DNA from: Tetrahymena elliotti 4EA
Lineage: Eukaryota; Ciliophora; Oligohymenophorea; Hymenostomatida; Tetrahymenidae
Direction of reading: 5' to 3'
Length of the DNA: 64,000 bases
NCBI GenBank assembly: GCA_000231825.2
Contig: JH720347.1
Location: 1-64,000, forward strand
The notes under the pieces: generated by a model
Told to the model about the DNA's origin: nothing
The model's database searches: none
Seen by the model: the letters and a program-made list of their open reading frames with translations, nothing else
Shown: positions 23,601 through 35,700 of the stretch, piece by piece
Numbering within the stretch: position 1 is the stretch's first letter
How the letters are laid out: each line of letters opens with the position of its first letter
Translations under genes and position numbers: made by a program

Positions 23601-24944
23601 AACTAGATCACTATTAATACACAAAAGATGATATCGAATTTGGTAGATGTCCAGCTATTATAGACATAGGAGAAAAAATAAATACAAGAACCACTGATTT
23701 TGAAGAAGTCTGGGAAAAGCTGTAAAAATCTAAAGAAATATTTTGGCATATGTTATTAGCATTCAAAGAAAAAGGTAAAAAATAATTTAGGATAATAAAT
23801 TATCTTACAAATTTAATAAATATATTTAGGCTGTTTAATTGGATGCAGTGCTGATGGTGGAACAGAGACATTAGTTCATCTAGATGATGAAAAAACAGGA
23901 ATATACTCTGGTCATGCTTACTCTATTAATTATTTAATGTAGCTTGATTACATAAATGAAGAAGAAAAATAAAATCATAAACCAGAAAACCCACATTAGA
24001 ATCATCGTATTTTAATTGTCCGTAACCCATGGGGATATGGTGAATGGTAGTTGAAGTGGTCAGAAAATCCTGACTATGTTGATAAAGTAGAGCAGTATAT
24101 GCCTCAAATAAATAAATTTTTTGATCAGTAGGAAAAAATATGTTAAGAATTAGAAAATACTCCTCCAGAGAGGTAATACTTACTTTTACTTATTTTCTGA
24201 ATTTAATGATAATTATTTTATAGATATGAAATGGCTGAAGATGGTAAATTCTTGATTTGCTATAAAGACTGGAGAAGAATTTTCAACAACTTGTTTGTTT
24301 GCCTCCTATTTTCAGATGCATGGAGTGGCTTTAGAATTAAGGGTTTTTGGGATAAACAGTTTTCTTCAGGAGCTCTCAAAAAATCAGAATAAAGCTAAAA
24401 AGATTTTGCTTCAAAGAATCCTTAATATATTATTGAGCTTAAGAATAATTCAGGAAATACTGAAAAGTCAATTCCATTTTTTATTAATCTTGCTTAGAAT
24501 GATGGTCGTTTGTATAATGGAGAAAAATACCCATATGAGAGGTTGTAACAAAGTATGATGTTATTTATATTCGAACTAAAAAATAATAAGAATAAGCTGG
24601 AAAGGTATTCAGAAGAAGATACCTTAACGAATTCTGGTAAATATAGTTAAAGAAGAGAAGTATAGCTTGACTAAAGATGTATGCTTGAATATGGAAAAAA
24701 ATACAGCATAATACCTTCAACAAAAAATGAAATCACTAATCCTGAAGATAAATAGCACTTTTATATTAATATATTTGGAAGATGTAATAAAGAAGATATA
24801 ATTATCACTAAAGTAAATCAAGATTTCTAAGTTAAAGAATTAGGTGTTAATGCCGTTAGCTAGATAGAATATGAATAAACAGCAGGATTCAAAAACTTAC
24901 TAATTAAAAGTGTAAATAAATAACTCAAAACAGTTAAAATATGA
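20623..24944 (+). CDS. Calpain-type cysteine protease with EF-hands
   Basis: About 1,250 residues in at least six exons. The N-terminal part is polar and helical, then has EF-hand-like loops: DYNNDGFISYEQ, formed by splicing across the 177-base intron 21322-21498, and DIGKNGSIDYEE. The protease core follows: YLGDCWFISAL (Cys codon 23148-23150), SGHAYSI (His 23913-23915) and VRNPWGYGEW (Asn 24024-24026), so the full catalytic triad is present. PPGCPEPENVRWLRLNEI precedes it. After the core come FSDAWSGFRI and a C2-like beta domain (FFINLAQNDGR; HFYINIFGR). Calpains cleave cytoskeletal and signalling proteins when calcium rises. EF-hands before rather than after the protease is unlike classical vertebrate calpains. 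Both loops keep the acidic position 1; the first has Gln at position 12, so its calcium affinity is doubtful. Confidence 0.92.
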
Positions 24945-25710
24945 TTTTAGAAACTTAATTTTGAGTTAAAAAATATTACTATCATCAGTCTATTTTAATA
25001 CATGGACAAAGAAGCAAACAAACTTAAAATTGACAAAAATGAAATAAATTAATATTCTAAATTATTAATCCATTTACAATAAAAATAATAATAAAATTAT
25101 AAGCTTATTTTGAAACATTGAACAAAATATATTTTACTTTTTGTTTAATTTACTTTGTTATCAAGTTTTCTAAATTTCTAAACAAACTCTTTCTTCTTAT
25201 TTAGCTCCTTCAAAATTTTCCTAAAGAAACGGAAACATTTGAATTTTATTTTGGCATTTATGTAACTAATTAAATATCAACTAAATAAATATGTAATTCA
25301 TAGATCAAAATGATTCATATTAATTTTTGCAATTGCTTTTACTTGGGTATGAAAGAATTTGTTTTAAAAAACTAAAAATTTAATTAATACAAAGGATTTT
25401 AGTATGTTGATCATATAAAATAAATAACATAAATGAATAATTATTACCAAAATCTATGAAAGCTAAAATAAATAAAAACAAGAATTTACAATTTTTTTAA
25501 TAGATTTTTAAAATACCTTCTTTTGTCAGATAATTTACTTTTTTATTTTTGTAAAACAAAAAAAAAGGATTAAAAAGCCAAGGATTTATGAAAATAGTTA
25601 AAGTAATTTTAAATACAAACAAATTTACATAAAAAAGAATTACAATTATTCTAGTTTTGCTTTTAAATTTAAAAAGAAAAGATTGGTTAATATTATTTTT
25701 ATTGTGATAA
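24945..25710. other. Convergent intergenic region
   Basis: AT-rich spacer between two 3' ends. Nothing recognised. Confidence 0.5.
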
Positions 25711-27195
25711 TCATGAATTATTTAAAACTATGAACAAGATAGAATAAGAACAAAATATGCTTGCAACTATGAATAAGAATTACTTTTTAGAAAAGTTAAA
25801 GATATCAAGCATAAATTTCTAAAAGCTGTACTCATAGAAATCTTAAATCTTTCCTATTAAATTAGTTACTAAAACTGTATATATTAATTCTAGAACAAGT
25901 TCAATGAAAAAAATAGCCACTATGTCTTTCTTATGTTCATTAAATGCTTTGATTGCTTAAACATCTGTATTGTTAGAATCAATAGCTGCACTTATACTGA
26001 TAGTAATAATTACACAAATCATATGTAAAATATCAGAAAATTAGATCATTTCTAGTTTATATATCATTTAATAGAAATTTTATCCTTTTTATTTTAATTA
26101 ATCTAAAAGTTATTCAATTTCTTTGAAGCCATTAATTTCTTCTTCATTTTTTTCTTAAATATTTTTTAATTCATTTTGGTTTAATCTATTTTCAATACTA
26201 AGAGGAGATGTTCCTGCATATTCTAAGATTTCTTTTTTTGTTTTTTTGGGTTCTATTTCAAAACCTATTTTACTTTTACTTAGCTTTTTTTGTAAAATAT
26301 TCCCATCTTTTTCTTGCTTTTTTACTTTTGTGATAATTTTGTTCTTTAAATCAAATAGTTAATTTGCAAATCTGAACTACAAATAATAGATTAATAGCTT
26401 ATAAATGAATTTAATTAATATAATTCCTAGTCCTAGCTAATAACTATTAAATTAAAGATAGAGACCTCTATAAGGAAGACTTGCAAAGAAAAGAGAAAGA
26501 AACTAGATTTACCATTCATATCTTAATTCAATAATTGAGTTAATTGTAACAGGAATTAGTTTTATTATTCCAATAAGGACAGGATAGCTCATACATATTA
26601 TATAAATGAAGTAAATACTTTGTTCTAACAAAAAATCAAACGTTTTAGTTATATTTATTGAAAATATTATTTATAAAATAATACTTGCAAAAATCAAATA
26701 AAGTCCTAATAAAATCTTTATGAATCTTTCTTATTTACTATTTTAATCAACTATTTATAAAATGAAGTTTTAAGCAAACTGCTGAGTGTTTTTTTTCTCT
26801 ATCTATAACTGGTTTTTGATTAGTTCTTTTTCTTTATCACCTTAAATATTTTCTGATATATTTTCAATTTATTATTAATTTTTGACACTATCATCAATTA
26901 TTTAAGTATTGCTAACTATTTAAATTTAAGAGGATTGTCTACTACGTATAACTATTTATTATACCAGATCTTTTATTTTTAAGTAAATTAAAAAATTTTA
27001 GATTTTTAGAAAATACATCATATAGAAATATTTAATTTTTTAAAGTTTATAAATATGAAAATTTATGATATTAATTTATTACGGTTTATTAAAAGTAATT
27101 AAAATAATTATGGTACCTTGTTTTCTTTCATTTGTTTATTTTGGTGTTTAATTTTACAATTCAATATTTTTCTCATCTTTATTAATTGGACTCAT
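25711..27195 (-). CDS. Multi-pass membrane protein, unknown
   Basis: Two exons, 27117-27195 and 25711-26969, joined across a 147-base intron with matching phase, give 445 residues. The first ~100 residues are polar and Gln/Asn-rich (cytosolic or disordered). About seven hydrophobic spans follow, for example ILLGLYLIFASIILQIIF, SIYFIYIICMSYPVLIGII, GLGIILIKFIYKLLIYYL, MICVIITISISAA, IFFIELVLELIYTVLV and FLFIVASIFCSYSILFIVL. A basic loop (KNKIITKVKKQEKDG) and an acidic stretch lie between spans 4 and 5. No transporter or channel signature is recognised. It resembles the many lineage-specific membrane proteins of ciliates. Confidence 0.7.
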
Positions 27196-27325
27196 AATCT
27201 TACAACTACTGTCAATATAATAATTATTTGGTTATGCAAAAGAGGAGTCTTTGCTTTAGATATTAGATGACTAAACTATTATTTTAAAATAATGTTTACA
27301 CATAATTATTACTTAAGCTAATGTA

Positions 27326-27973
27326 TCAAAATATTAAAGAGTTTTTAAGTATATGATTACTTAATATTTTTTTGTTTGGTGCTTACTGCTGAGGTTCAAT
27401 ATCTATTGCATCAACAGATTATTTTTATTATTCAATTTTGTTTAAGAGTTGTTATTTTAAATCATTTTTTTTTAGCAAAGTCTCATCGTATAATTTCCTA
27501 ACATTTAATTCAATAATAGCTAATCCACTAGATTGAGAATCGAACATACCATCAAATTAAGAATTTAGAGATAATTTATAATATCTTAAACTAAAGACTA
27601 GAAAAAATATGAATCCATTAATTAAAGGGAGAAAGAGAAACAAATACTCATTAATTTTTATATTACCTGAGTGATCAATAAACATATTTGCCCAACCTAC
27701 ACCAACTCCATAGATTGATAGATAATAAATAATGGTTGTTAGAAAAGCGCTGTTTAGACTTATTCTATTTAATTACATCAAGACATGTTTTGATACCATT
27801 TTGTGGAATAAAAATCCTGAGTTAACACTAAATAAAGGAACACTAATAAATTGAAAGATATAGCTATTTCCAGAAGATATCAAACTTAAAGGAAAGATAG
27901 AAGCAGAACAGAAAAAGAAAAAGATCCTTAAGTACTTTAAAAATGATTTTTCATTTTGAGAATTGGTCTACAT
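27326..27973 (-). CDS. Membrane protein, possibly the 3' part of a longer gene
   Basis: A 215-residue frame from ATG 27973 to TGA 27326. It has about four hydrophobic spans (FFFFCSASIFPLSLI; FLTTIIYYLSIYGVGVGW; FLFLPLINGFIFFLVFSL), then a soluble tail (SQSSGLAIIELNVRKLYDE, Gln-rich end). The same frame stays open and protein-like upstream of the ATG to about 28113 (YQFDFQHTYSSKIINTNKQE), so the chosen ATG may be internal and an upstream exon may exist. It lies 130 bases from the start of the neighbouring membrane-protein gene on the same strand. No family is recognised. Confidence 0.55.
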
Positions 27974-28112
27974 TGTTACTTTATTGATATTACATAAATC
28001 AATTAACTCTTATTTATTAGTATTGATTATTTTTGATGAATATGTATGCTAGAAATCAAACTGATATGATATGAGTAATTTATAGGCTATTTTTAAAATA
28101 CATTTGGTATTT

Positions 28113-29054
28113 TCAAAATTTTAAAGAATTTATTTATGCTAAATTAAGGTTCACAATCTCTTCAAAATAAATGTAAGCTTTTGTTTAATATATGTATAAT
28201 TTTATTTATTCAAATTTGAATATTTAACTGAGTATGATTGAATTAAAGATTATGTAAATCAAATATTTAAAAAAATAAATTCATTTTTTGTATTTATTTC
28301 ATTTAAAATATTAATAGTATTTAAACATCTTATTCACATTATTTTATGCAAATAAAAATTTTAAAATTATCAAAAGAATTTTTTGAAATTTTTCTCATTG
28401 TTAGTATTAAACAAATATCTATCAAGACTTTCTCATTAAAATGAATCTCCCTTGTAAATATTATTAAAATTAGTTATTTTTTTGAATTAAGATTCCTAGC
28501 ATATTTATTAATCTTTTTTTGTTATAAAGTCAAATAAAATTTAGATTTTTAAATGGTAATCATCTTTTTTTAGCTTTCAAGAATTATTTTTTTTAAATAG
28601 CAATATAGAATTTACATTTAAAACTTTTTTTAATGAATCAATTTATCATACTCAATAAATTTAGAGTTATCTCTGCAATTTGTTTATATTTTGCTGGCTC
28701 TAATATCAATTCTTAGTTGATTTGTTAATCTTTCAATATCTTTAGGAACTATTTTATATTCATTTAACCTCACGTTTCTAATAGTAAAAAAAAAATATTG
28801 TATTTAAAACAATTTATAAAAAAACTCATTCTTGCTAAACTTATTCAGCAATATCTTTCTAACATCAAATAATTTTTTTAAATAATTGTCAAGGTATTTA
28901 TATTTTTTTATAAGCTTATTAATATGAATTCTAAAGATGTTTATTAATCATTTAAGAACTATTTTATTTTTATTCAATATTAAATTTATGTTTTTAAAAA
29001 GCATAAAAATATTTCAAATTTAAAAGAATTTTTTTCAAGAATTAATTCATACAT
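28113..29054 (-). pseudogene. Broken coding-like region upstream of a membrane-protein ORF
   Basis: Several stretches read like protein in Gln-recoded minus frames but are cut by TGA and shifts. From high to low coordinates: an ATG at 29054 opens MYELILEKNSFKFEIFLCFL; next KKLFDVRKILLNKFSKNEF; then RLNEYKIVPKDIERLTNQLR and CRDNSKFIEYDKLIH; then YKGDSFQ, TGA, ESLDRYLFNTNNEKNFKKFF, TGA (28381-28456). They may be remnants of the 5' part of the gene whose 3' end is 27326-27973. Alternatively they are true short exons that I failed to splice. A decayed gene is the simpler reading because some TGAs fall within protein-like text with no GT...AG pair around them. Confidence 0.35.
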
Positions 29055-29350
29055 ACTAAATTAATTATGCAATACAAAATATCACATTTTAAAAACTCAA
29101 AATGAATTTTAGACATATATTATTTACAAAAAATATTTAATTTTTTACATTATTACTTTTTCACTATAATAATATAAAAAAAGAGTGGAGCAGAATTAGT
29201 TTAATTTATTATATATGTTCACAACTTATATTAATTTGTTTAGGATAAAAATATTTAAGGTTAATTTAAGATTTTGTAAATAGGTTTGGTGATTTTAGAT
29301 AATAAAGTAGAGAGAAATGATGAAGAATTATTGATTAAGGATTTAATTTA

Positions 29351-29830
29351 TCAAAAAATATTTTGACAATAAATTTAATATAAATAAAATAGTATTTTAT
29401 TATATTTTAATATATTTTTAAAAAATATTATTTCTTTATCTTCTTTTTTCTTTAAGATATGGAAAAGATTTAATTTGTTTAAAAACTGATTTGCAACAAC
29501 AATTTTTTTAGTTTCCTTATTTATAGATTTGTGACTCAGTTAGTCAGAATCTATTTTAAAAACTAGATTGTTTGATGGAAAAAAGTAATAATAATAATTA
29601 TTATTTTCATAGGCAAATTCAAGTTGTTTATTAGTGATCATTAATTTAGATTTAGAACTAGGTCAAACTAATTTAATACGTAATTTATTTAAGAATTCCC
29701 TTTCTAAATCAACAATTAAAAATTTGAGAGATTTATTTACCTTTATTTTTTTGTAAAGAAAAAATTTTTCCCCACTTCCGAAATGAATTTTCTAACACAA
29801 TAATTCAATAGTTATGGAGCAGTAAATCAT
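29351..29830 (-). pseudogene. Second TGA-interrupted coding-like stretch
   Basis: The frame from ATG 29641 to TGA 29351 encodes 96 residues (NKQLEFAYENNNYYYYFFP; SDQLSHKSINKETKKIVVAN). Upstream, protein-like text (IIVLENSFRKWGKIFSLQKN, then REFLNKLRIKLV) ends at an in-frame TGA just before it. It may be a decayed gene or a 3' fragment. No family is recognised, and AT-rich chance ORFs of this length do occur here. Confidence 0.3.
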
Positions 29831-30628
29831 CATTGTTAAAATTATATGATTGGTCAAAAAATAAGGAAAGATTAACTAATTACATTTAAATTGCTAAATA
29901 GGCTAAAGAATTAATGGCTATTTTACTTTTATAATAAAAATGAAATAATCTAAATCAGCTTAAAAATAGATATCTATACCACTTGATTGGTTGATCGACC
30001 AACCAAAGAATAGAATGATGATGATTTGTGTATGATATGAACGATTAAAAAGATAGAATCTCCTGGTGTGATTATGAAAAAGAAAGAGAAAGTAAATTAG
30101 CAGATTATGAAAATAGTGTAAAATTAGTAATAATTGATCGATCTCTATTTTTTCTAAAGCTTTCTTATTCAAGGGTTTTTATTCAACATTTAACTCTTCA
30201 ATTTATCACCTTTAAATAAATGATTAAATTATTATATTAGCAAATTAATTTTTTTAACATAGTAATAGCATAAGTATAAGCAAGCAAATAAATTTCAAAA
30301 CCAGTTGATAAAAATAATCGAAGATTGATATAATTGATATAAAACAAAAAAAAAACCATAATTTTGCTAACCACACCAAAAAAAAAGAAAAAATTTAATT
30401 GATTTATCAATCAAATTTCATAAATCACTAAAGAATAAAAAAACAGAAAATAGTCAGTCTATCTACATCTACTAATTTCATTTGAAATCAAATAAAACTA
30501 GCAGCTAAAATAATCAATCAACTTTCTACTTGCTTTTAAGAGCTATTACCTTTGCTCTCAGCTAACACCTAAATTAATTTCCAAGACTTCCCTCTATCAG
30601 CTAAAAGACGTAATTATTTGCTCTAATC
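29831..30628. other. Intergenic region with 5' leader
   Basis: AT-rich, with the hairpin listed separately at 29987-30006 and pyrimidine-rich leader sequence at about 30530-30628 just before the next start codon. Confidence 0.4.
29987..30006. repeat. Perfect 7-bp inverted repeat (hairpin)
   Basis: TTGGTTG, a 6-base loop ATCGAC, then CAACCAA. The arms pair perfectly and contain G/C bases, which stands out against the AT-rich background. Possible regulatory site or structured transcript; function unknown. Confidence 0.6.
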
Positions 30629-31066
30629 ATGGATTATTCTCATCGTTCCCGTTCTAATGCTGTATCCTTTTCTGAAATTCAAAGAAGTCTATATATGGGT
30701 GATGATTCTTATGACAAAGATTTATACTAATTTGAAAGAGATATAATGAACCACAGTTACCCATCTCAAAATTATGCTTGTTACAACTAATTCAAAAAAG
30801 CTAGCTAGCACAGTTTTGCTACTGAAGAAAATGGCTTATCTTCATATAACTGTTTAAATGAAGTATCTGAAATCGAATACAGCCTAAATATTACTTCTAA
30901 ATAATGCTTAGATAATAGTCGCTAAGTATCAATTGATAATTTAAGATCTATTGATGATCTTAAGGTAATTAGTGAAATTTTTATGAAAAATTTAAACATC
31001 CAAGAAAGCAAAGTAGGAGGAAATAATGATTCAAACATCCCTACAGCCAAGCTGATTTAAAATTGA
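30629..31066 (+). CDS. Small Ser/Asn-rich protein, likely well expressed
   Basis: Intronless 145-residue frame from ATG 30629 to TGA 31064-31066. The start is basic and Ser-rich (MDYSHRSRSNAVSFSEIQRS), the middle has many Tyr, Asn and Ser residues (NHSYPSQNYACYNQF), and the end is acidic to neutral (SIDDLKVISEIFMKNLNIQE). There is no membrane span or signal peptide. Codons such as CAC, TAC, AAC, TCC, ATC and CGT are frequent, unlike the AT-ending codons of most neighbours. In ciliates that bias goes with high expression. Function not recognised. Confidence 0.7.
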
Positions 31067-32784
31067 AAACAATAATAAAGTTAAAAAGCCTATAAAAAAT
31101 TCCTTTCAACTTTGCAATAAAAACTCTACTAATATTTAAATAATCACTATCTTAAAAACACTTAATTACTTACTTACAATAATAATTAACATACAAATCT
31201 AGTAAATAAAATAGAAAATCACCCAACATTAAATTTTAAAATATCTAACTAACTTAATAAAGTCATATGAAGCTAAAAACTGTAAAAACCAATCACTCAT
31301 ATGATAAGCACAAACAGCATTATTATTTAATAAAAAACAAAAAAAATCTGTTTTAGCAAGGTTTGTTCTTTTTCTTTGAAAACAACAACACTAAATAGCC
31401 AACAGAAAATAAAAATTATTATTATTAATAAATAAATAAATATAAAAAATATAATTTTGTTCAAAAAATATTTTTGCAAATAACTTATTATCCTTTATTG
31501 CTTGCATTTAACTCTTAAAATTATAAGTATTTCTTTTATTAAATCTATTTTTCTGTAAATAAATAAATCAATGAATTATTTCTTCACTTATCAATCAATT
31601 TCTCAAGAATAATCAATTTTATTTATTTCCTTTTGTCAAACCAAAAGTGAGTTGAATAAAAACCGGAAACCTTCCACTGATAAATAAATTATTTCAAATC
31701 ATAGAAATTTAGCATTTCAAATCGAATTTTTTTCAATAAATGAATTATTTCTGATTTTAACTTAATAGTAAAAAAATTAATTATATAATCACTCCTATGA
31801 AGCTTTTGCTGCAAATCAATCAGTAGAATCGAAATAAAAAACTTTGTACCGATAAATAAATTATTTAATTATTTAGAAAACCATAGAAAATTTAGCATTT
31901 TCTTTGATTTATTTTAAGATTTTAAGTTAGAACTCAATTTTTTAGATAATATGTATCTCAATTTTATTATTTTTTTATTCTATAAATCTTAAAAGGATCT
32001 CTCTGGGGAAAGACATATGCCATAAAAAAATTATTACAACTAATTAAATTATGAAAATTTATAAAATTGTAAGATAATTAGATTATCAATACGATACTGG
32101 TGAGATCAATCAATTTAACATCACCAATAGATCTATTATTACTAGCAAATAAAATTGCAAATTAATTAATTTATTTTTAAGATTTTCTCAATCCACAGCC
32201 AACCCCAGAAAAAATTTTAAATATAAAAATCCTACAAACAAAAACATTTTTAGGGTAATTTTTTTTTGAATTAGTTTAAAAGTATTTCTACATTCAGTGA
32301 TAAGAGTATGAAATTGTCAAATTTAAAAAATTCAATTTTTCTTACTAGTAAAAATAAGGTGTAAAGATTATATTTAAGATAAGTTTCTATTATTTTGATA
32401 TCACCCCCAAAAATTTTAATATTGAAATCAAAATAAAAATCATCTAAATCAATATCCAATATCATTCCAAAATCAATCATTAAGTTAAGTCAAGTTTCTT
32501 TTTTAAAAATCATAAAAAAAAAACTCAAGCAATCAGCTTTTGCTTACTAAAATTTGCATTGATTTTAATTTCGTTTTTGATAAAGTGTAAATTTGATTTT
32601 GTTTTTAATGAAAGTTAAGAAATTTTTAAATTAGTTTACAAATCATTTTTACTTAGAAAATAAATACTGATTGACAGAGGTTACAAAATAAATAAATATA
32701 TAAATAGCATCAAATATATTCATTCAAAAATAGCTAAATTTTTATTCTATATGTTGTTAAGAATATTAATTAATCACCCTTATT
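31067..32784. other. Convergent intergenic region
   Basis: 1.7 kb of AT-rich DNA between two 3' ends. It contains the imperfect direct repeat listed at 31677-31902. A 69-codon minus-strand ORF at 32271-32480 is Asp/Phe/Ile-rich and looks like chance. Confidence 0.5.
31677..31902. repeat. Imperfect direct repeat pair
   Basis: Two copies at about 31677-31718 and 31848-31902. Each has an AC(T/C)GATAAATAAATTATTT start and ends in a CATAGAAA(A)TTTAGCATTT block; the second copy has an insertion in the middle. It looks like a local duplication in non-coding DNA. Confidence 0.6.
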
Positions 32785-35700
32785 TCAAATCTTTTTTAAC
32801 TTCTTATTTTTATTTTATTTATTTGCTTTAGTTTTTCCTTTATTTTTACCATTATCTGGATCTATATCAATTGAAAGACTTAGTTCATTTTCTGATTCAC
32901 TGATACAATCTGATGATGTTTCTAACTTTGATTAACTTTCCTTTTTTTTCTTATTTCCTCTTGCAGGCATTTTTCTTTTTATTCCTCTTGTTGAAGTCTT
33001 ATTTGAATTTAAATCTTGAACCTCATTTATTTAAGTTTCTTTTTCTTAAATTTAATTAGAATGCTCTTTTTCATTTTCAGGTATCGTTTATTATGAATTT
33101 ATCTATTCATATAAATCATTAAATTCTTTTTTATTTTACTTTGTGAAAATCTTCATCTACCTGGCCCTATTTATAGCTGTAGATAGAAATATAAATAAAG
33201 TTAATTAATTGTTATTATAACGAAAATTTATTTAAATTTGAAAAATAATCAAAAGAAGTGTAATTAAAATTAGGGGAAGAAAGTTTATTATTTTATCAAA
33301 TTTGCATCACACAATTCTTTAAATAAATTGATTTGAAAAAAAAAATAATTAATTAAGTTCTTTATTTTCTGTTAGTCGTTAACAAATTTAAATAGCCTCT
33401 GAAATAAGTTAAACTAGCTATTTTTCATTGGCTTATTTTACAATTTATGAAAATTTAAATATTTTTCTATTTTTTATAAAATAACCATAATTTTACCTTG
33501 TTTAAAAGCCTCTAGCACTGTTTTATAGCCTAATTGAGGATAAAGTACATCATTAAATATCTTGTTTGTTATATTCTTTTCAGCTTCATCTTCACCTTTA
33601 CATTATTTATATAAAAACTCAACTTCTTTTTTTAGCTACTCAAAATGCTTGCTTTCAATTTATTCCTAATTTATATCTACTTTATTTTCATTATCAATAA
33701 TTGTTTTCAGCTCATCTTTTATTTAAGTATTTTTCTCGTTTATATCTTAATTATTTGTGATAATATTATCAGTTTCGTTTGATGGAGGTATATCATGAAT
33801 AGTTTAATTGCTGAATCTACTTTAACAAGACAAATACTCAGAATTTTAACCTAAACTTATCCTATTTTGTTTACTTTCTTGTTAGTAGGGAGTTCGGTTT
33901 TCAGGTTAAAAAGAAGTTTTATTTTCTTAAGAGTTATTTTACTTTGAAGCATTGGCTTTATCTATTACTAAACCTAAGGTTATTTTAGACATAATCTCAT
34001 TAATTTAGTGTTTTTTTTTTTCATCATTATAATACCCTATATCTTCTAAAAAGTTTTTGAGCTTTTCCTATATAAAAGGTGTTTATATTTCATCTTTAAG
34101 GATGTTTTCATTTGATTAACTATTATTTTCCACTTTATTACTTTAGTTTTAAGATTAGGGTATAATACTACTTTCATTACATTATGATGATAAATAAATT
34201 TAATTTTTATCTGGTATTGTTGAATTTTATCCTTTGTTATCAATTGATTAAGAATTCATATTTTTAATTTGTAGCACTTCAAACTCATTAACTAAAGAAA
34301 ATGAATGTCTAGGTATTTGACCTATTTCATCTATCAATTAATCGTTATCTTTCTTACTTCCTGAATTACTACTTTTTACTTAAACTTGACTCTAAATTGG
34401 AGATATATCTGAGCACCCCATTTGATCTAAACGCTTTAATTACTAATCTTTTTAATTAAAATTAACCGAATCTTAATTACTACTGAAGATATCATTTTCC
34501 ATAGTGTTGAGTAATTAATCTTATTTTATCAAGTTGTTTAAAATCTCTTTTCCTTCATGTAAAATTTCATGATTTTTCTTTTCACTGTAAACTGCAGTAG
34601 TGTCTCCTATGAAAGCCTTATCTAATATTGAATTTGTCATATTTGATTTTCCCTCTAAACTAATATCTTGTCCATTTTAAGTTTGCTTTCCAGATTAATT
34701 ATTCTAACTAAGCTTCCCTTTTTAATATACTAATAAAAATAATTAATTAAAATAAATTTATATTGACTTCAATTTAAAGTTTTTCAATACTCTATATTTT
34801 CAAATATTTACAAAACCCTTCCTATAAAAAAATAAAAAATTAAATTTAACTAACTGGAAAAATAACCATTTATATTTTTAATACATTCATTTTTTTATTA
34901 AATTAAATTAATTCAAAATGATAATTTTGAAAAAATGTGTAAATGATTTGGATTCCTCTTGAATTAAAATATTTGTTTGGTAAATCTAAAATAATATTAT
35001 CTGGTTCTAAAATATTTGAGTGATAAAACAATCAAATAAATATCAGAATATGTGGTGTGCTTTCTCTAAAAATAGAACCAAAATTAAATTTTTATGATAA
35101 TAAATGGAAAATTCATTAAATATTTATTCATCTTTCATAAAAATAATTTTCAACTCTTTTTTTAAAAAAATTATTGAAAAATTAAAGCTGTAAAGAAATT
35201 ACTTTGATTATCACTGAGTTCATCTGAGCTATCAAATAATAATTTTGAGTGCTGATTTTAGCTTAGATGATCGTTTTAAGAGTCTTTATCACCAAAATCA
35301 TAGTGGTCTTCTTTATAATCATATTTTCCAAATAAATTTTTTCTAGCAGCTTGAATGTCATTAACTTGATTTCCAAAAATACTTAAGTTTTTCAAATAGT
35401 TTTAACTGTTTTAATTTGTTTCTAATCTACATATGTTTTCTTTGTCCTTCTATTCTATCTGAGATTAGTAAAAAGCTCCACTAACAAAACTTCTTTTCGA
35501 TGTATTTGATTCCTGTATCATATCTAATTTACTAGATAAATATTTAATCCTAGACTCTTTAAGTATGTTTAGAGGCTCTGATTGAAAGTAATTATTTGAA
35601 TTTTAAGATGAATGAGAAGCTCCTTAACTTTGATCTGAAATTAAATTTTAAATAAGTGAATCTTCAAGTGTTTTATTTAAATCATTTATAGTTGCAACTG

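Noticed and set aside
24295..24558. 87-codon plus ORF inside the calpain gene
   Set aside because: Wrong frame; the calpain frame through the same bases gives family-like sequence.
29960..30172. 70-codon minus ORF rich in Ile, Leu, Phe and His
   Set aside because: Composition typical of chance ORFs in AT-rich DNA, with no support on either side.
32271..32480. 69-codon minus ORF
   Set aside because: Asp/Phe/Ile low-complexity, isolated in a convergent spacer; probably chance.
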